DNA from: Argentina anserina | Lineage: Eukaryota; Streptophyta; Magnoliopsida; Rosales; Rosaceae | NCBI RefSeq assembly: GCF_933775445.1 | Contig: NC_065877.1 | Span: 18,538,001 to 18,602,000 of the forward strand | Direction of reading: 5' to 3' | DNA: 64,000 nt | Shown: positions 12,801-25,012 of the stretch, in pieces | Position numbering within the stretch: position 1 is the stretch's first letter | How the letters are laid out: the number at the start of each line of letters is the position of its first letter | Notes under the pieces: model-generated | Databases searched by the model: none | The model's input: only the letters and a program-made list of their open reading frames with translations | Told to the model about the DNA's origin: nothing | Position numbers and translations under genes: made by a program

Positions 12801-13752
12801 AATCCTGAAACACAACATTATCTTCAGAAAATATGGCTAGACACTTGAGAGATTTGGTTATCTTGCTGACTGATAAAAGCTGAAAAGGAAAGCTGGGGAC
12901 AAACAACACACTAGACATAATAGAATTTGAGAGAAAATTGATTTTTCCTGAACCAAGAATAGGAACACTTTGGCCATTGGCCATAGAAACATGAGAGGGT
13001 GAGGCATTCTTATGAAAGTCATAAAGTTTTGACTGATCATTAGTCATGTGGTCGGAGGCCCCAGAGTCAATAATCCATATATCACCATTCAAACTAATCT
13101 TTAAAGCGGTAGCAAATGCTTTAAGAATACTTGTTTTCTCATTGTCATTGATATGATCAGAATCGGCAAGGAATCCTGCAAACTTGACAAGTAAAGAAGT
13201 TGAATTTTCCTCAGTCACCTTTCCACCTTCCATTTTCTTAATCTGCAAGTAGTTTGCAAATTCATTTAATAAGGCTGTAGGGTTGGAAGTGAAATCCACA
13301 ATTGGGGTTGTGCTTCCAAATGAGCTAGAGCAAGCAACAAATGCACTTGACTTTGAGTCAACTGAGGAAGATGAAGCCTTGTTCTTGGAGAATGATTTCT
13401 GTTCGTTTTCTTTTTCATACTTAACTTTCTGTTCAAGATGCAAGATCCAACAAGTTTCTTTTTGATGATTAGTCCCTGCACAGTGACTACACTTCCACTC
13501 CTTCCATTCAGATTTGTTACCTTTGTATCCACCCTTGTTTCTCTGATTAGCAACAAATGCTCGAGCTTCACCAGAGTTGACATTAGCCTTCACCTCAGTC
13601 CTCATCACTTTCCTGCATGTTTCTTCACGTTGAATGGTGATACATACAGTGTCGAATGAAGGAAACTCAGGATTCATTAGTAAGTGACACTTCAAAACAC
13701 CTCCTTTAATTTTTATAAATTTTGTTTCCTGTTTTACCCTCTTATGCATCAC
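9854..13752 (-). pseudogene. Copia Gag-Pol polyprotein remnant
   Basis: Visible domains in order: CCHC zinc knuckle (CSHCAGTNHQKETC) and protease motif DSGASDHMT in 12799-13752; integrase zinc-binding and catalytic segments with IWGPAPV, DNGSEY and the PQQNGVAERKN glutamate box in 11878-12678; a linker in 11522-11881; reverse transcriptase with MDVKNAFLHV and YVDDL, then RNase H with SSAEAEYRAM, in 9854-11065. Breaks seen: three stops between the protease and integrase parts (12740-12798 region), a one-base frameshift near 11915-11920, and in-frame stops at about 11507-11521, 11264-11272 and 11066-11077. The first 200 or so residues expected of copia Gag are absent. It cannot encode a full polyprotein. 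Confidence 0.92.
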
Positions 13753-14414
13753 ATAGTGATTGGGATTTCATCAACTTCTTCCTGAATTTTTTTTTGTACA
13801 AATTCAGTTTTTTTATTTCAACTTAATAGATAAGCCAAAGAAATCAAATTTACCCATCTTGATTATTGTTAAGCCTGACTTATGTATCTACGCCGCCATA
13901 AACTAAAACTTCTGATACGATCAACCCCAAAATATATCATAATATCGAGACAAAATCGTGCGGGGACCACTGTCTTCGGCATAGTCTTCCTTGAAAGTAA
14001 CCAACCCAACCTGCACAAAAGACACTCCCAATATCTCAAATCCAACCTCAACACTTCGAGACACCATGCTCCTCAAACTTTCCATCTCCATAATCACTAT
14101 TCAAAAATATAATTAAAAAGTATGACGGGTATGCCATGTTCGTTAACTAATCTCGTTGGACCCCAAGAGCTCGTAACTCGTCTTATACCGCAACTGCTCA
14201 ACCCACTAAGATGACGGGGTCACAACAATCATACAAAATTCTATAAACACTGAACCATGTAAATTTACATTATAACAACGTTCACATGGGAAGTAAACAC
14301 AAGACCATACGACACTCGGCGAGTCACTAGTCATCTCCTTTCTAATCTTTATCGAAACTTTGCTAGTACATCCCATCTCTTCTAGCGACTCGGTAATATT
14401 AATATCACTTCCGG

Positions 14415-14666
14415 TTCATTCCCTCTCTCCCGGTACCCCTAGTTCATCCCCTCTCTTCCGGTACGCCCGGTTCATCCCCTCTCTTCTGGTACCCCTATCT
14501 CATCCCCTCTCTTCCGGTACCCCAGGTTCATCCCCTCTCTTCCGGTTCTCCTAGTTCATCCCCTCTTTTCTGGTTCTCCCAATTCATCCACTCTCTTCCA
14601 GTACCCCTAGTTCATCCCCTCTCTTCCGGTACACCCGGTTCATCCCCTCTCTTCCGATTCTGCCAG
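14415..14666. repeat. Tandem repeat, nine copies of 28 bp
   Basis: Nine consecutive 28-bp units, consensus TTCATCCCCTCTCTTCCGGT followed by ACCCCTAG, fill 252 bp exactly. Units 1-4, 7 and 8 keep a GTAC-type end. Units 5, 6 and 9 have a TTCT variant. The array lies just downstream (in minus orientation) of the gypsy-like LTR, where an untranslated leader would be expected. Confidence 0.9.
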
Positions 14667-14949
14667 AGTCTCACTCACGCACTCATAACGATACTGCCGT
14701 ACCTTGATTTCTCACTCATAAATGCCAAAGCTAATCGATCCGACTAACTGCGATAACCGAAACCATAACTCAAACGAATACCCAACACTCGGCGTTTATC
14801 CGCATACCTTTACTAGAAAAAAAATCCCACGATCCTAACACTAATTTCCGATAGAAGTAATTAACGTCATACAATCATCTAACAATATGATCATATAGCA
14901 ACATCATTAAATAATCACAATTCTTAAAGCATCAACACATCTAGCAATG

Positions 14950-16017
14950 AGAATCTAACCTAAAATATTTGTGGCTGCACTCAGACCTCGGTTGGGCTGC
15001 CGACGTACCCTATAAAAGGGATCAAGTCATTCGTAGTTCAATTGTTTATATTCGTATATCACACACATCATCACATCCGACGTACATAACTATCATCATA
15101 ACTATCATCTATCAAACATACAACACCATAATCATTATCAATCAACACAATCACATAGCCACAATATCAAATGAACACAAAGCTTACGTCAATAATACAT
15201 TATCTCTACCAACGATAATCTAGATTAACGACCTCACACGATAACCAAATTCAACAGGTAAGACATCGATAACTTCGTATCGACGTATACTACATGATGG
15301 AGTGACTCACTACTCCAAAAATGGAACACACACCGCGACAGTGGCTGCGCGTGGGCCCCACACGCCACCACTCTCCAACCTCTCTAAATCAACAAAAAAC
15401 AAACGTTTTTCACGCCGAAGCCCAGATCGGCCAGGAAGTGTCTAGAAAGTGCAGGGGAAGATCAGAACATTACACCGAATTCGATTTCGTGATGCAGCTC
15501 GAATCAGCGTCCAACTCTGGTCAAATCATGGCCAGAAATGAGGATCACGCCGACTTGCAGCGGCCCCAAGCTCCAGAATCGCCGGAAAAGATCGCACGAC
15601 AATGGCGAAATCTACAGGAACTTCCAACCCTTGTTGTTCGTTGCACGGCGGTCGACGCGGTGCAACTCCGATGTAGATCGACAGTGAACGGCGAGACGAA
15701 GCTACCAGGACCGGTGGCGTCCCAATCCGTGGCCAGACGGCAGAGATCACCGCTAGAGAAGAAAATGAGATTTTCGGCGATGAACAGTAGCACGTAATAG
15801 ACTTTGTAAAATTTTCCATTTTCTGATTTTCACCTCTATTTATACTAAATTCCAAAAAAAAAACCAACACACTTCTTGATCGTAACTTTCTCATACGAAT
15901 TTCAATTTAGGTGTGCCGCGTGTCCACGAATTCATATCGACGAGCCCTACAACTTTCATGAAGAAAGTTTTCTCGGAAAACTTATGCATCGAATTGTCAA
16001 TTTTTAGAGTCGTCACA
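14950..16017 (-). mobile_element. Ty3/gypsy-like LTR fragment (minus orientation)
   Basis: Read on the minus strand, the segment starts TGTGACGACTCTAAAAATT (from 16017), a common start for plant gypsy LTRs. It continues through a TATAAATAGAGG box near 15832-15846 and ends around the text GGGTACGTCGGCAGCCC (about 15000-15020), a phrase I associate with the 3' part of such LTRs. The downstream edge is approximate. No gag or pol frames follow. The open frames at 15321-15894 on both strands are LTR sequence, not genes. Confidence 0.55.
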
Positions 16018-16072
16018 CTTAGTATGATTTGTTCCGAGAAAAAAAAAACTATAATCGCGACGAATTTTAAAA

Positions 16073-16078
16073 GATTCG
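16073..16078 (+). promoter_or_regulatory. Candidate LUX-binding site GATTCG
   Basis: It matches the GATWCG consensus bound by LUX-type GARP factors. It lies about 1.0 kb upstream of the LUX-like start codon, just outside the gypsy-like LTR. A hexamer is expected often by chance. Confidence 0.3.
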
Positions 16079-16459
16079 GGTCGTATCAACTTCTGGGTTT
16101 AATTCATTTATTTCTTATCTAGTTATTGCTTGATTTTGAGATATACTTGGTGCATTGGAAATTACTCCCAGGTCCTTATGTTCAAAGCATTGATATAAAA
16201 AAGTTTAATTAGAGATGGTTACTTATTAGTGGCTGGCGTGAATCCTGTCACATTATATTGATGATTTTGATTGCCAAGTGCACAGATTGAAAGTTTGAAA
16301 CACACTTCTGCAAACTTGTGGGAAATTTGTATTGGAAAAGTAGAACCCTAGCTTGTTCAGTCATAAATTTTTCAAGTTGAAAACCATTCGATCGGATCAC
16401 CACAAACCAAGGTTTAGGAAAAGACCCCAGATGGTCTTTTAATTGAATGCATGCCTAAA

Positions 16460-16465
16460 GATACG
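16460..16465 (+). promoter_or_regulatory. Candidate LUX-binding site GATACG
   Basis: It matches GATWCG, 642 bp upstream of the start codon at 17107. In Arabidopsis, LUX is reported to bind its own promoter through this motif, so negative autoregulation is plausible. It is not shown by the sequence alone. Confidence 0.35.
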
Positions 16466-16882
16466 GAATTGTAGCTCCTATTCTGATAGGAACATCAAGA
16501 AAAATTAGTTGTTTTCATTTTGTTGGAGGGTAAAAGAGGAATGTTATATTTACAAAAATATGCTTAGTAATTTGGGAGGTGCAATTAGAAACTCTCAAAC
16601 AAAATCTCTAAATTTGCAAAATTTTTAAAATCTCTATAATTTTCAAAATAATATCTAAATTTTATTTCTTACAAAAAAGTTCACTTTACTCTCTGTCCTA
16701 AATCATTCATTCCATGTTCTATCTTGATATAAATGACATTATTCAATTTAATTTTATATAATTATACACAATTATATTTGTTATATAATAGAATATATGA
16801 GCTGCTATAGTTGAGTTTTTTTTTATAAAGAAATTTAATGTTTTCATACGTCTATAATAAAAATTAAAAAAAAAACTGTTAG

Positions 16883-16890
16883 AGATATTT
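16883..16890 (-). promoter_or_regulatory. Evening-element-like site AAATATCT
   Basis: Minus strand AAATATCT matches eight of the nine bases of the evening element (AAAATATCT), the morning-factor CCA1/LHY target. It sits 217 bp upstream of the ATG, which is the right place for evening-phased expression of a LUX gene. Confidence 0.45.
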
Positions 16891-17106
16891 ATATCAACAT
16901 AAGAAAAGCCGAAAAGAAGGGGAAAAACAAGATCTACCTCGAACCTCTCTCCTCATCTTCCTTGGTCCTCCCTCGCCTCCTATCCACCACCACATCATCT
17001 CCGGAGTCCTGTCTCTGTCACTCAGACTGTCTGAAACAACACTGATCGAAGCAATACTTCCATTCCGGGTAAGTCTCCGCCGCGACTTGTTTTCCATATC
17101 CAAGTA

Positions 17107-18078
17107 ATGAGGGAAGACGACTCCAATTGGTTCTCAAGATGGGAGGAACAACTCCCATCTCCTGAGGAGCTTATGCCCTTATCCCAGACCCTAATAAGTC
17201 CTGATCTTGCTCTCGCCTTCGACATCAGATCAAATCCCAATCCCAATCCCAACGCCAATACCAATATCACTGGTAGCCCACAGCACGCCCCCACGCCCCC
17301 ACCCCCGCCGGCCAATTCTCTGCCTCCTGCTACTCCTACCCACCCCAACTCCTCCGCTGATTTCGCTGATTCCGCTGACTTGGGCTCCGGAGGAGGCGGA
17401 GGGCCCGGCGATGAGCCCGCCCGCACTCTCAAGCGGCCCCGCCTGGTGTGGACCCCACAGCTGCACAAGCGCTTTGTGGATGCAGTCGCCCATTTGGGGA
17501 TCAAGAATGCCGTCCCCAAGACCATAATGCAGCTGATGAGCGTGGATGGGTTGACTAGGGAGAATGTCGCCAGCCATCTGCAGAAGTATCGCCTTTATCT
17601 TAAACGAATGCAGGGATTATCTGCTGGGACTGGGGGCGGTGGCGGCGGGGGAGGTGCCGCTGATGCTGCCACTGACCATTTATTCGCCAGCTCGCCGGTC
17701 CCTGCTCATTTCTTGCACCCAGGAAGGCCCAATTCCGAACATTTCCTGCCGTTTGTTCCGGTCGCTATGCAGCATCACCATCACCAGCAGCAGCAGCAGC
17801 AACAGCAGCACATGGCAGCAGCTGCCACTCATCCGCAGATGCAGCAGAGTTCTCAGTATCACCATCATAGGCAGCCGCAGGTGGGGCACTTTGGTTCCCC
17901 ACCCAATCCAAATGGGCAATTTGAGCATCCGTTCCTGGCTAGGCAGTCGCAGCCAGTGCATAGGATCCCCATTCACAGTCCAGCTGTGCCAGGGTATATT
18001 GAGGACATGGAATCTGCTAATGCAACTGGTGCTAATGGCAGGAAAGTTCTTACTCTTTTCCCTACTGGGGAAGATTGA
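17107..18078 (+). CDS. LUX: LUX ARRHYTHMO/PCL1-type GARP transcription factor
   Basis: This is a single-exon gene of 323 residues. Members of this family form the evening complex with ELF3 and ELF4 and provide its DNA-binding subunit, repressing clock and growth genes in the nucleus at dusk. The N-terminus ([20 protein letters not shown]) and the motif [17 protein letters not shown] are typical. A proline- and asparagine-rich segment follows (residues 43-80). The Myb-like GARP domain spans about residues 109-168 ([19 protein letters not shown] ... VASHLQKYR). A glycine run, a histidine/glutamine tract (about residues 223-235) and a C-terminal half without a known fold come after. The ATG at 17107 is chosen because it begins the conserved N-terminus. 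A possible AATAAA signal lies at 18452-18457. BOA/NOX paralogues look alike, so LUX versus BOA is not settled. Confidence 0.95.
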   Translation: MREDDSNWFSRWEEQLPSPEELMPLSQTLISPDLALAFDIRSNPNPNPNANTNITGSPQHAPTPPPPPANSLPPATPTHPNSSADFADSADLGSGGGGGPGDEPARTLKRPRLVWTPQLHKRFVDAVAHLGIKNAVPKTIMQLMSVDGLTRENVASHLQKYRLYLKRMQGLSAGTGGGGGGGGAADAATDHLFASSPVPAHFLHPGRPNSEHFLPFVPVAMQHHHHQQQQQQQQHMAAAATHPQMQQSSQYHHHRQPQVGHFGSPPNPNGQFEHPFLARQSQPVHRIPIHSPAVPGYIEDMESANATGANGRKVLTLFPTGED

Positions 18079-21000
18079 ATCTTGGTAATTCTCATGTCTC
18101 ACTTGCTTTCAACTCCAGTTCATTTCACTTGTTGGTTTTGTGAAATAGTTATCTATAGTACTTGTCAAAAGGTTTACCACATACGGTTGTTGTGCCTGTC
18201 GTATGTGTTTGTTGTGGAAAATGAGATCCAATTTCCATTTCCAGATTCAAGATAATTATGCATTTGTTGTATGCTTAACCGTCCTTTATGACTATTGGGG
18301 ATGCACTCATCTCTCTACTGTTGACTTCTGGTGCCATTTGATTCCGACCGGTACTTGTTTAATTTTATCTCCTCATCTCAAGCTGACACAGATATTGATT
18401 GCAATGTCACTTTCGAACACCTGCAAAGTTTTGAAGCTCTTATGTGAGAAAAATAAAAGGAAGATTTTAATGTAATTAATTTGGTTTCTGTGCTTCATTT
18501 GTCCCATGTCCTAGAAGGAATCAACTGTTTTCTTTGATCTCAAGAGTTTTTATGGAAGAAGCAACAATCCACAAATTTTGAGCCTGCAGATGTACTGATG
18601 AAGGTGCTACTCACTTTTATAGACATATCTAAAGATATATCTGAGTTGATTGCCGCATTTGGTTATTCTGATTTCTTGGTTTATCAAGTAATCTCTTCAG
18701 TCAAAGAGTTGTCTGCATTTCATTTCAGTTCAACATCAAGTCGACGGAAGTTGTGATTATTGGCTAGAACAGAACATGAAAAGTAAAGAGCTGTACATGG
18801 AAAGGAAAGCATCTGTTAATAGCAAGTCTGGTCCTGTTACTGAAGGAACTAAAACGTATTAACGTGCATTGATTCATTTCTAAACGAATTCATCTTTTAA
18901 AAAAATTAAAAAGCCTACAACTTTAAATCACACGTCGTGCATATTATCGTTTAATATTTACCGAAACTAAAATACTCTACATTTTGTCAGTGTTTTTTTT
19001 TTTAAAGTTTCATGACAGCGATCAACTAATGTGTTCCTAGTCACGCTAGGAAAACTATGTTGTCAATTATTTTCCGACATCACTCTCATATTGCTTAACT
19101 ACTCAAGTCTATTATTTTAAATTTTTCTATTGAAAGACCACAAATGGTCTCACACTAAAGATGCAGTTGGAATTCAACCACTGAACGGGTATAAATAATG
19201 TTTCTTTGTACTAAAGATCCGTTACTACGGATGGATAACAGCAATCAAAGTTTATATTTAGTAATAATATGCGTACACCACTAGTTGCTTGGTCTATTTG
19301 CTTTCCAAATAATGCAAAATGGCCTTCAAGTTTGTTTCAGCTCATATCCGCTCTTGCTAAATTGGGTGGCCTGGAAAGTGATGGACACCGTTTCTAGACT
19401 ATAATGTAAATATTTGTTTTCCTTGTGTGCTCCCAAAGAAAATTGGGAAGGTCACCTGGTTCGATCCACACCCGCCATTAATAATCACTGTAGAGAATCC
19501 CTCTAAGGTTCTAATGCAATTATCTCTAGTTACAGTTATGTCCGTCAATTAATTTCGGAGAACAAAGAAACCCCAATGAATTGTGTATGAGTTGATGGAA
19601 TTATCTTCCACACAAATTGATGATGCTTTTCATACACTCTTGCTCAAGAAATCATATAGGACGACGATATCACACTACGACTTGCAAAATGTTAACAAAC
19701 AGCAGATTGGCCTAAAATAAAAGAAGCCATCCATACAAACTAGATTCTCTGGCGTAGAGATAGATATTTGGTCTGATGGTGCTAAACCAAGAAATGTAAA
19801 GCTTTTAAGACAATATCTCGCTAGTGAAATCCAATCTTGTTTTTCAAAATCATATTTTCCTGGAACATCTCTTTATGCGTGTGAAGTCAGAAATTTTTGA
19901 AAATCATGGTTTTCCCAAACCATCTAAAACTTCAATATGAAATCTTTCATGACCTTGCTCCTAGTTGATGTGAGAAAACAAAATACGCAATTATTTAACA
20001 TACAGTTGGTGATTCACCCCATCCCGGCGACCCAAGTCACTCAACCATGATATAATTTAGTGTTTCATGAGTCAAAACAAATTCTCTCTGGCACTTCCTC
20101 CATGACTCTTTCTGTTTGTGAATCGATGTCAAAAGCTTGGGATAGTAAACTAGCAAAAAGATGGAGGGAAAAATATCAAGTCCAAGAGTATAGACCTGTA
20201 TATATTTCTTCACTACAAAAAGGCAGTTCTCTGAATAGAGTAATAGTATTAGTCATCTGAATAGTACGACACCACAAAACAGTAATGAAACAAATGTTTT
20301 CCAAAAAATTCTGCAGCACCAGAAAATTAAGAACACCTGTTTCTTATTCTGCAATTATTTAGTGGTACTGGGGATAGTCACACCTCAGGGCCTGCTGATT
20401 GTATGGAGCCTGCAGATATCAAACGACGATTTGAGCCCACAGATATATTACATTCACAATATTCTTTTCAAATGGAAATAGATAGGTAATAACTTGTTCT
20501 TTTCTTTATTAAAATTGTACGAAACCCAAACTATTAAGAGAACAAAAGGATGCGGCTAAATTAAAAACTATAATCCAAGGAGTCTGTATTTGTAACGAAC
20601 CAATAATACAGGAGAAATTAGAGTTACTTCCCCGTAGTATTTAATTTAGATTATATGCAAACCATAATACACACACACAAGCTAAATTTTTAATTTCCTG
20701 TTGAACACTGGTGGAGCATTCAGGTTCTATAATCGAGTCACAGACATGGGTCCCATATTTTATTTGTCAAGCCTCACCAAGAAATATTTTTCCTATTCCG
20801 CTTTCAATATGGGTCCCTTTCTCATTTTCCAGACCAGTAAATAACAGAAATTTAAACATCTGAACTAGTGTTTGGGTCCATTAAACACGTTAATAAGTAT
20901 GTGGTTGCTATTGCCAAATTAAAAGGGAAAGACAGTAGCAACCTGTTTCTCTTCATATGTTTTTTCGTTAGTGTATGTTTGAGACTATAAGTTATAAGGA

Positions 21001-21963
21001 ATATCTTAGACAGCAAATTACTATCCTCTGTTTGTGAAGAAGTCCTGCTTGGCTCAATTAAAAAAAAACTCAACCAGAATTCACTTAATCTCAATGGCTT
21101 AATTAGTCAATTAAACACCCTAAGTTTTATTTCTGCAAATTTGCTACCCTATATCTTCAAATTGAGTCAACGTAATACCCTTAAGTCAAATTAATTTGTT
21201 GTAACTCGTCCGATTATCCGTCCAAAACATATGATAGATTTTGAAAACCTGCTATAGAATGGCTAATTTTCAAAATTAAGGAAACAAATTGGTTAGTTTT
21301 CAAAGCCTAGAGTAGCAAATCGGCTAGTTTTGAAAACCAACAGAATTGGCTAAAATTATAGTTAGTCTTGCAAATAAATCCTATGATTAAGAGTAGCAAT
21401 TGGGGATTATCCAATCCATGATTAGTTTGGTTAGAGAATATCAAGTCTAAGAAGCCATACGATGTCCACAAAGTTATCCCACTATCTTCAACAAGATAAG
21501 CAACAACTTACTAGTATTGGATAAGCTACATGTCCACTACCCTGCTGAGTAAACTACAAATGAAATCAACACAATGTTTTTTGCAATCTAAAGAAGGAAA
21601 TATCTACAGAACTTGAACAATTTTCCGCATAAATGATTGTGACAGTAGAGCAACTTTTGTTGCACACACTGATTCTTAAAGTAATCTTTCAAAACTCCAG
21701 AACACATATAATCTCTGTCTAGGAACTAAAGATACATTTCAGAAGATAAGTGGCACTTCTGAATGCAATCACTATCCATGTGCGCAACAAAAGAAAATTA
21801 ATTTATGATTATATGAACATCATGAGACTATAAACAAACAGAAAGAGAAAATAAAAACTGCACGTAAAAGTCTACGAAGGACTTGAAAAAATGAAAGAAG
21901 TCTTTTGAAAACACTCAATAGTCAATATATATGTCTAATGCTGGGATTTTAATTTCTAATCTA
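18079..21963. other. LUX 3' flank and gene-free convergent intergenic region
   Basis: The first 400 bp are probably LUX 3' UTR. Beyond about 18.5 kb I see no supported gene. Short frames at 20060-20260 and 20852-21094 have no recognisable motif. A degenerate direct repeat containing GGCTAGTTTTGAAAACC occurs around 21235-21345. The two flanking genes converge on this region. Confidence 0.5.
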
Positions 21964-23903
21964 TCATGATATCCAAGGATTGTTGTTTACCTGGACAACA
22001 GCTTGTCTAAACTGATCATACGGATGTGCATACATCATTGCAGCACTTGGCCACGGAACATAAGTAGCTTCTCTAGATGTCTGACTCATTCCCATGGCAC
22101 AAAAAGGGGTCATGGCTGGGGTTGAAGGAGCCCCATAGCTAATTGAAGCCAAAGTCCTTGGCATTTGGGATAAACCCACTTCATACTGCAAAAACTGAGG
22201 TTGGAACTTGTGCATACTGAGAGGTGCCACATTAAATCTCTGATTGGCAGGAAGACTCCTCACATACCTGTGATTATATTTTAATAGTTAATAATATCAC
22301 TTTGATTTCTTCACTGAAATGCAATAATCATAGTCACTTCGAAGCATTTCTTAATTGCAAAACACAGGCTCCAACCATCTCTAATTCAATGTAGACAGAT
22401 GAAACACAGGATACCACTGTAAATAGCAAAGAAGAATTTTAACAAAGACCGAGCGCCAGAACTACCAGAGAGCACAATGCTAAGACAATGTCACAGTAGA
22501 GTGACCAGAATTATATTACACGTACCTCTTGTAATTGCGATCATAATCTGGGTCAGTACGGTCTTTTTCCCTATCTCTGAATATGGCAACTCGAGATGAT
22601 GTAGAAAGATCATTTACATTTAAATTCTTTTCTGGATCAATTGTGGAGTTTCTGAAACTTTCATTCTCATACTTACCATCAATCGAGACATGAAATGATG
22701 TATCGCTAAAGTCATGACTACTAGAACTGCTAAAGATACGAGCACGTGCCCTATCATACTCCTCCTTCCTCTCTTCTACACTTCTAACAGGACTTCTTTT
22801 CATCCCAGCTCCACTATCATTACTCGCATTAGCTTTAATAGGCCTAGGCTTGAGAACAATTTTGATCTGCTCAGTTTTATCATTTTCAGACTGCTTTACA
22901 GGTATTTCGGATAGCTTAATAGTTGGGAACTTGCTTTCTGCTGTTTTCCTCACGATAATCTTATTTCCTTGACCATCTGAACCACTATCTTGAACCAAAG
23001 TCTGTAAACCATAGAGATGAGAAACACGGTGTGCAGCAAGTCGAAGGTAGGAGGTTGGGAAACATGGGAACTCAAATTGCAGCTGATCAGGATTATCCAG
23101 AAACCTTTGTATATCAAGTTCCATGCGCAAAACTGAAGAAAAAACAACTAAGGTATGAGAAAAGGAAGAATAGCCAACTGTACAGCCCACGAAACAAACA
23201 ATATACCAAAAATAATCGAACACACAGATATATGTATATAAAAGTTTTCCCAAAAAAAGAAAAAGAAAGTTCTTCAATACGTTCACTAACTACAACGAAC
23301 TAAGGTATCTACTGCATCAGCGGAAATACTACCACACATGCACAAAACCCAGAAACTCACTAAGCAGTTGAACAAAAGCGCTAGTTTAATGTGATCCAAG
23401 AGCTAAATAAGTTACAATTTAGGAACGAAAATTGCTGTATGAACAGACTGTACTTTCATGTTATTGCACTATTCAAAGATACGTTAAAGTATGACAAGGA
23501 AATTCAATATGAAAGGTACTAATTGACAAAAGCAATTCAGACGTACATATCAAAATTCACTAGCCACTACTCTGTATGCTGTTAAGAGAAGCCAATTCAG
23601 TTCTAAAAACAGCATATGGGAAATAATTCAACCGAATTGGCCTTAGCAAATGTAGAACTTTGATGGCAATAATCACCGTACTAATGAAACAGAAACCATT
23701 CAGATCTCAGATAACTAGAAACGACCAATCCAAGATAATTAGGGTTTGGGAGTCAGAGAAATAATGAGAAGGAGAGAGAGAGAGAGAAGAGACTGACTGG
23801 TAAGACGGTGGCGAGGATTGTGGAGAGCCTCGACAAGGAAAGGGTCGACGATGGAGTCATCTTGGGGGCTCCTGAAATTGACCACATCACGGGAGGATTC
23901 CAT
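21964..23903 (-). CDS. R3H-SUZ domain single-stranded nucleic acid binding protein
   Basis: Three minus-strand exons join in phase: 23798-23903, 22526-23132 and 21991-22267 (or running on to a TGA at 21964). The product is about 338 residues. The R3H domain straddles the first junction (MELDIQRFLDNPDQ, then PTSYLRLAAHRVSHLYGLQT). R3H domains bind single-stranded RNA or DNA. The segment NKIIVRKTAESKFPTIKLSE is a SUZ motif, another RNA-binding element. Downstream lie a charged, serine-rich region and a proline/methionine/tyrosine-rich tail (MMYAHPYDQFRQAVVQ). Arabidopsis has similar uncharacterised R3H proteins. ATG 23903 is used, but an in-frame ATG at 23954 would add 17 residues. A donor (GTAAAC) at 21990 suggests a further terminal exon that I could not locate. 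Without splicing, the protein ends VNNNPWIS. Confidence 0.9.
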
Positions 23904-24194
23904 CGAGAGCTTAGCTGATCCTCTTGTTTCTCCCTTCTCCTGAATTTGGGTCAAAGAGAAATAAGAGGATTCAGATTGTTATTGGTCTGAAAGCATCTGC
24001 TGTGGAGAGATAAGAGAGGAGAAGAGAGGAGGGAGGCGTCTCTCTCTCTCTCTTCAGAAATAAGAAGGAAAGGAAACTCTATATTTCTTCTTCTTTGTTT
24101 TGTTTAACCACACCGCAAACTGGAACATGAAAACACAAGATTTGGGTAAACAATTTGTTTTGGAGATTCAACAATAGCTATTGTAAGTTTGTAA

Positions 24195-25012
24195 TAGGGC
24201 TGGATTGGTTGGTATACCAGTCTTAATTTTCCAATACCATATACCAACCAATATATATTTGGTATGAAAAATCCACAATTTATACCAACCAATAACGTTG
24301 GTATACCAATTAAGTGGTACGGTTGGTACTCGGTTGGTAATGGGCTTGTACCAACATATTTCAGGCCCAAAATTTTTTAAGGCCCAACCCAAATAAATAA
24401 TAATAAATAAGTGAAATAACAATAGAATTCCAAAGTCTTATATAACTTCAACCAAATTACCAAATACAAAGTCATAAATAGAAAGTCAACGTCCAAATAG
24501 TCAAACTGTTAAAGTACTTATGAATTCTCAAAACAATTGAAGAAATAAATGATAGGTTTAAATGCGATATATATTGACATGTTGTAAGCAGTGATGGTGC
24601 TACTGATAGGTCTAAGCATTTGTACTTGAGAATTCGATTGAATCGATTCATTCATAATTAAATAAAGAAATTGAAGACGAGAAAAATAGTGTTCTTGAAA
24701 AATAAACTCAGAGAGATTAGATTAAGGTTAGTAGATATATATGGTTTGGATTTATTTTTCAATAAATCTACAATTGAAATTTAAAGACATATATATATAT
24801 ATTTTTAATTAAATAATTTAATATAATATAAGTTGGTAGATACAATATACCATGGTATATGGAAAATCTATACCACCTACCTACTGTATTTTTAATATTA
24901 GTACGGTATACTGTACCATATACCATGTACCAAGTATTTGGTATACCAACATATTTGGTACGGTTGGTATACGAATTGGTTGGAATGGTTTTCTATACCA
25001 TTGCCACCCCTA
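24195..25012. mobile_element. Non-autonomous hAT-type element, 818 bp, perfect 8-bp target duplication
   Basis: It is flanked by the identical octamer GTTTGTAA (24187-24194 and 25013-25020). The termini are TAGGGCTGG... and, read inward from the right, TAGGGGTGGCAATGG, an imperfect inverted repeat of the kind seen in plant hAT elements. Both end regions are packed with GGTATACCAA-type palindromes, and the centre is AT-rich. No transposase is present. It lies about 290 bp upstream of the R3H gene start. Confidence 0.88.

Larger units (their letters stand above)
9552..13760 (-). mobile_element. Ty1/copia retrotransposon, 5'-truncated and inactivated
   Basis: Reading on the minus strand, the element runs gag/protease, integrase, reverse transcriptase/RNase H, polypurine tract, 3' LTR. 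That integrase-before-RT order defines Ty1/copia. The 3' LTR is intact, but no second copy of it was found above 13.76 kb and the N-terminal half of gag is missing. The upstream limit is therefore approximate. The coding region carries several in-frame stops and at least one frameshift. Only the LTR side, next to the FRIGIDA-like exon, has a clean boundary. Confidence 0.9.

Noticed and set aside
15321..15894. Overlapping ORFs of 158 and 122 codons on opposite strands
   Set aside because: They lie inside a gypsy-like LTR with a TATA box and have no protein motif.
17022..17577. Long antisense and alternate-frame ORFs across the LUX gene
   Set aside because: They are shadows of the GC-rich LUX coding sequence; the GARP domain is unambiguous in the sense frame.
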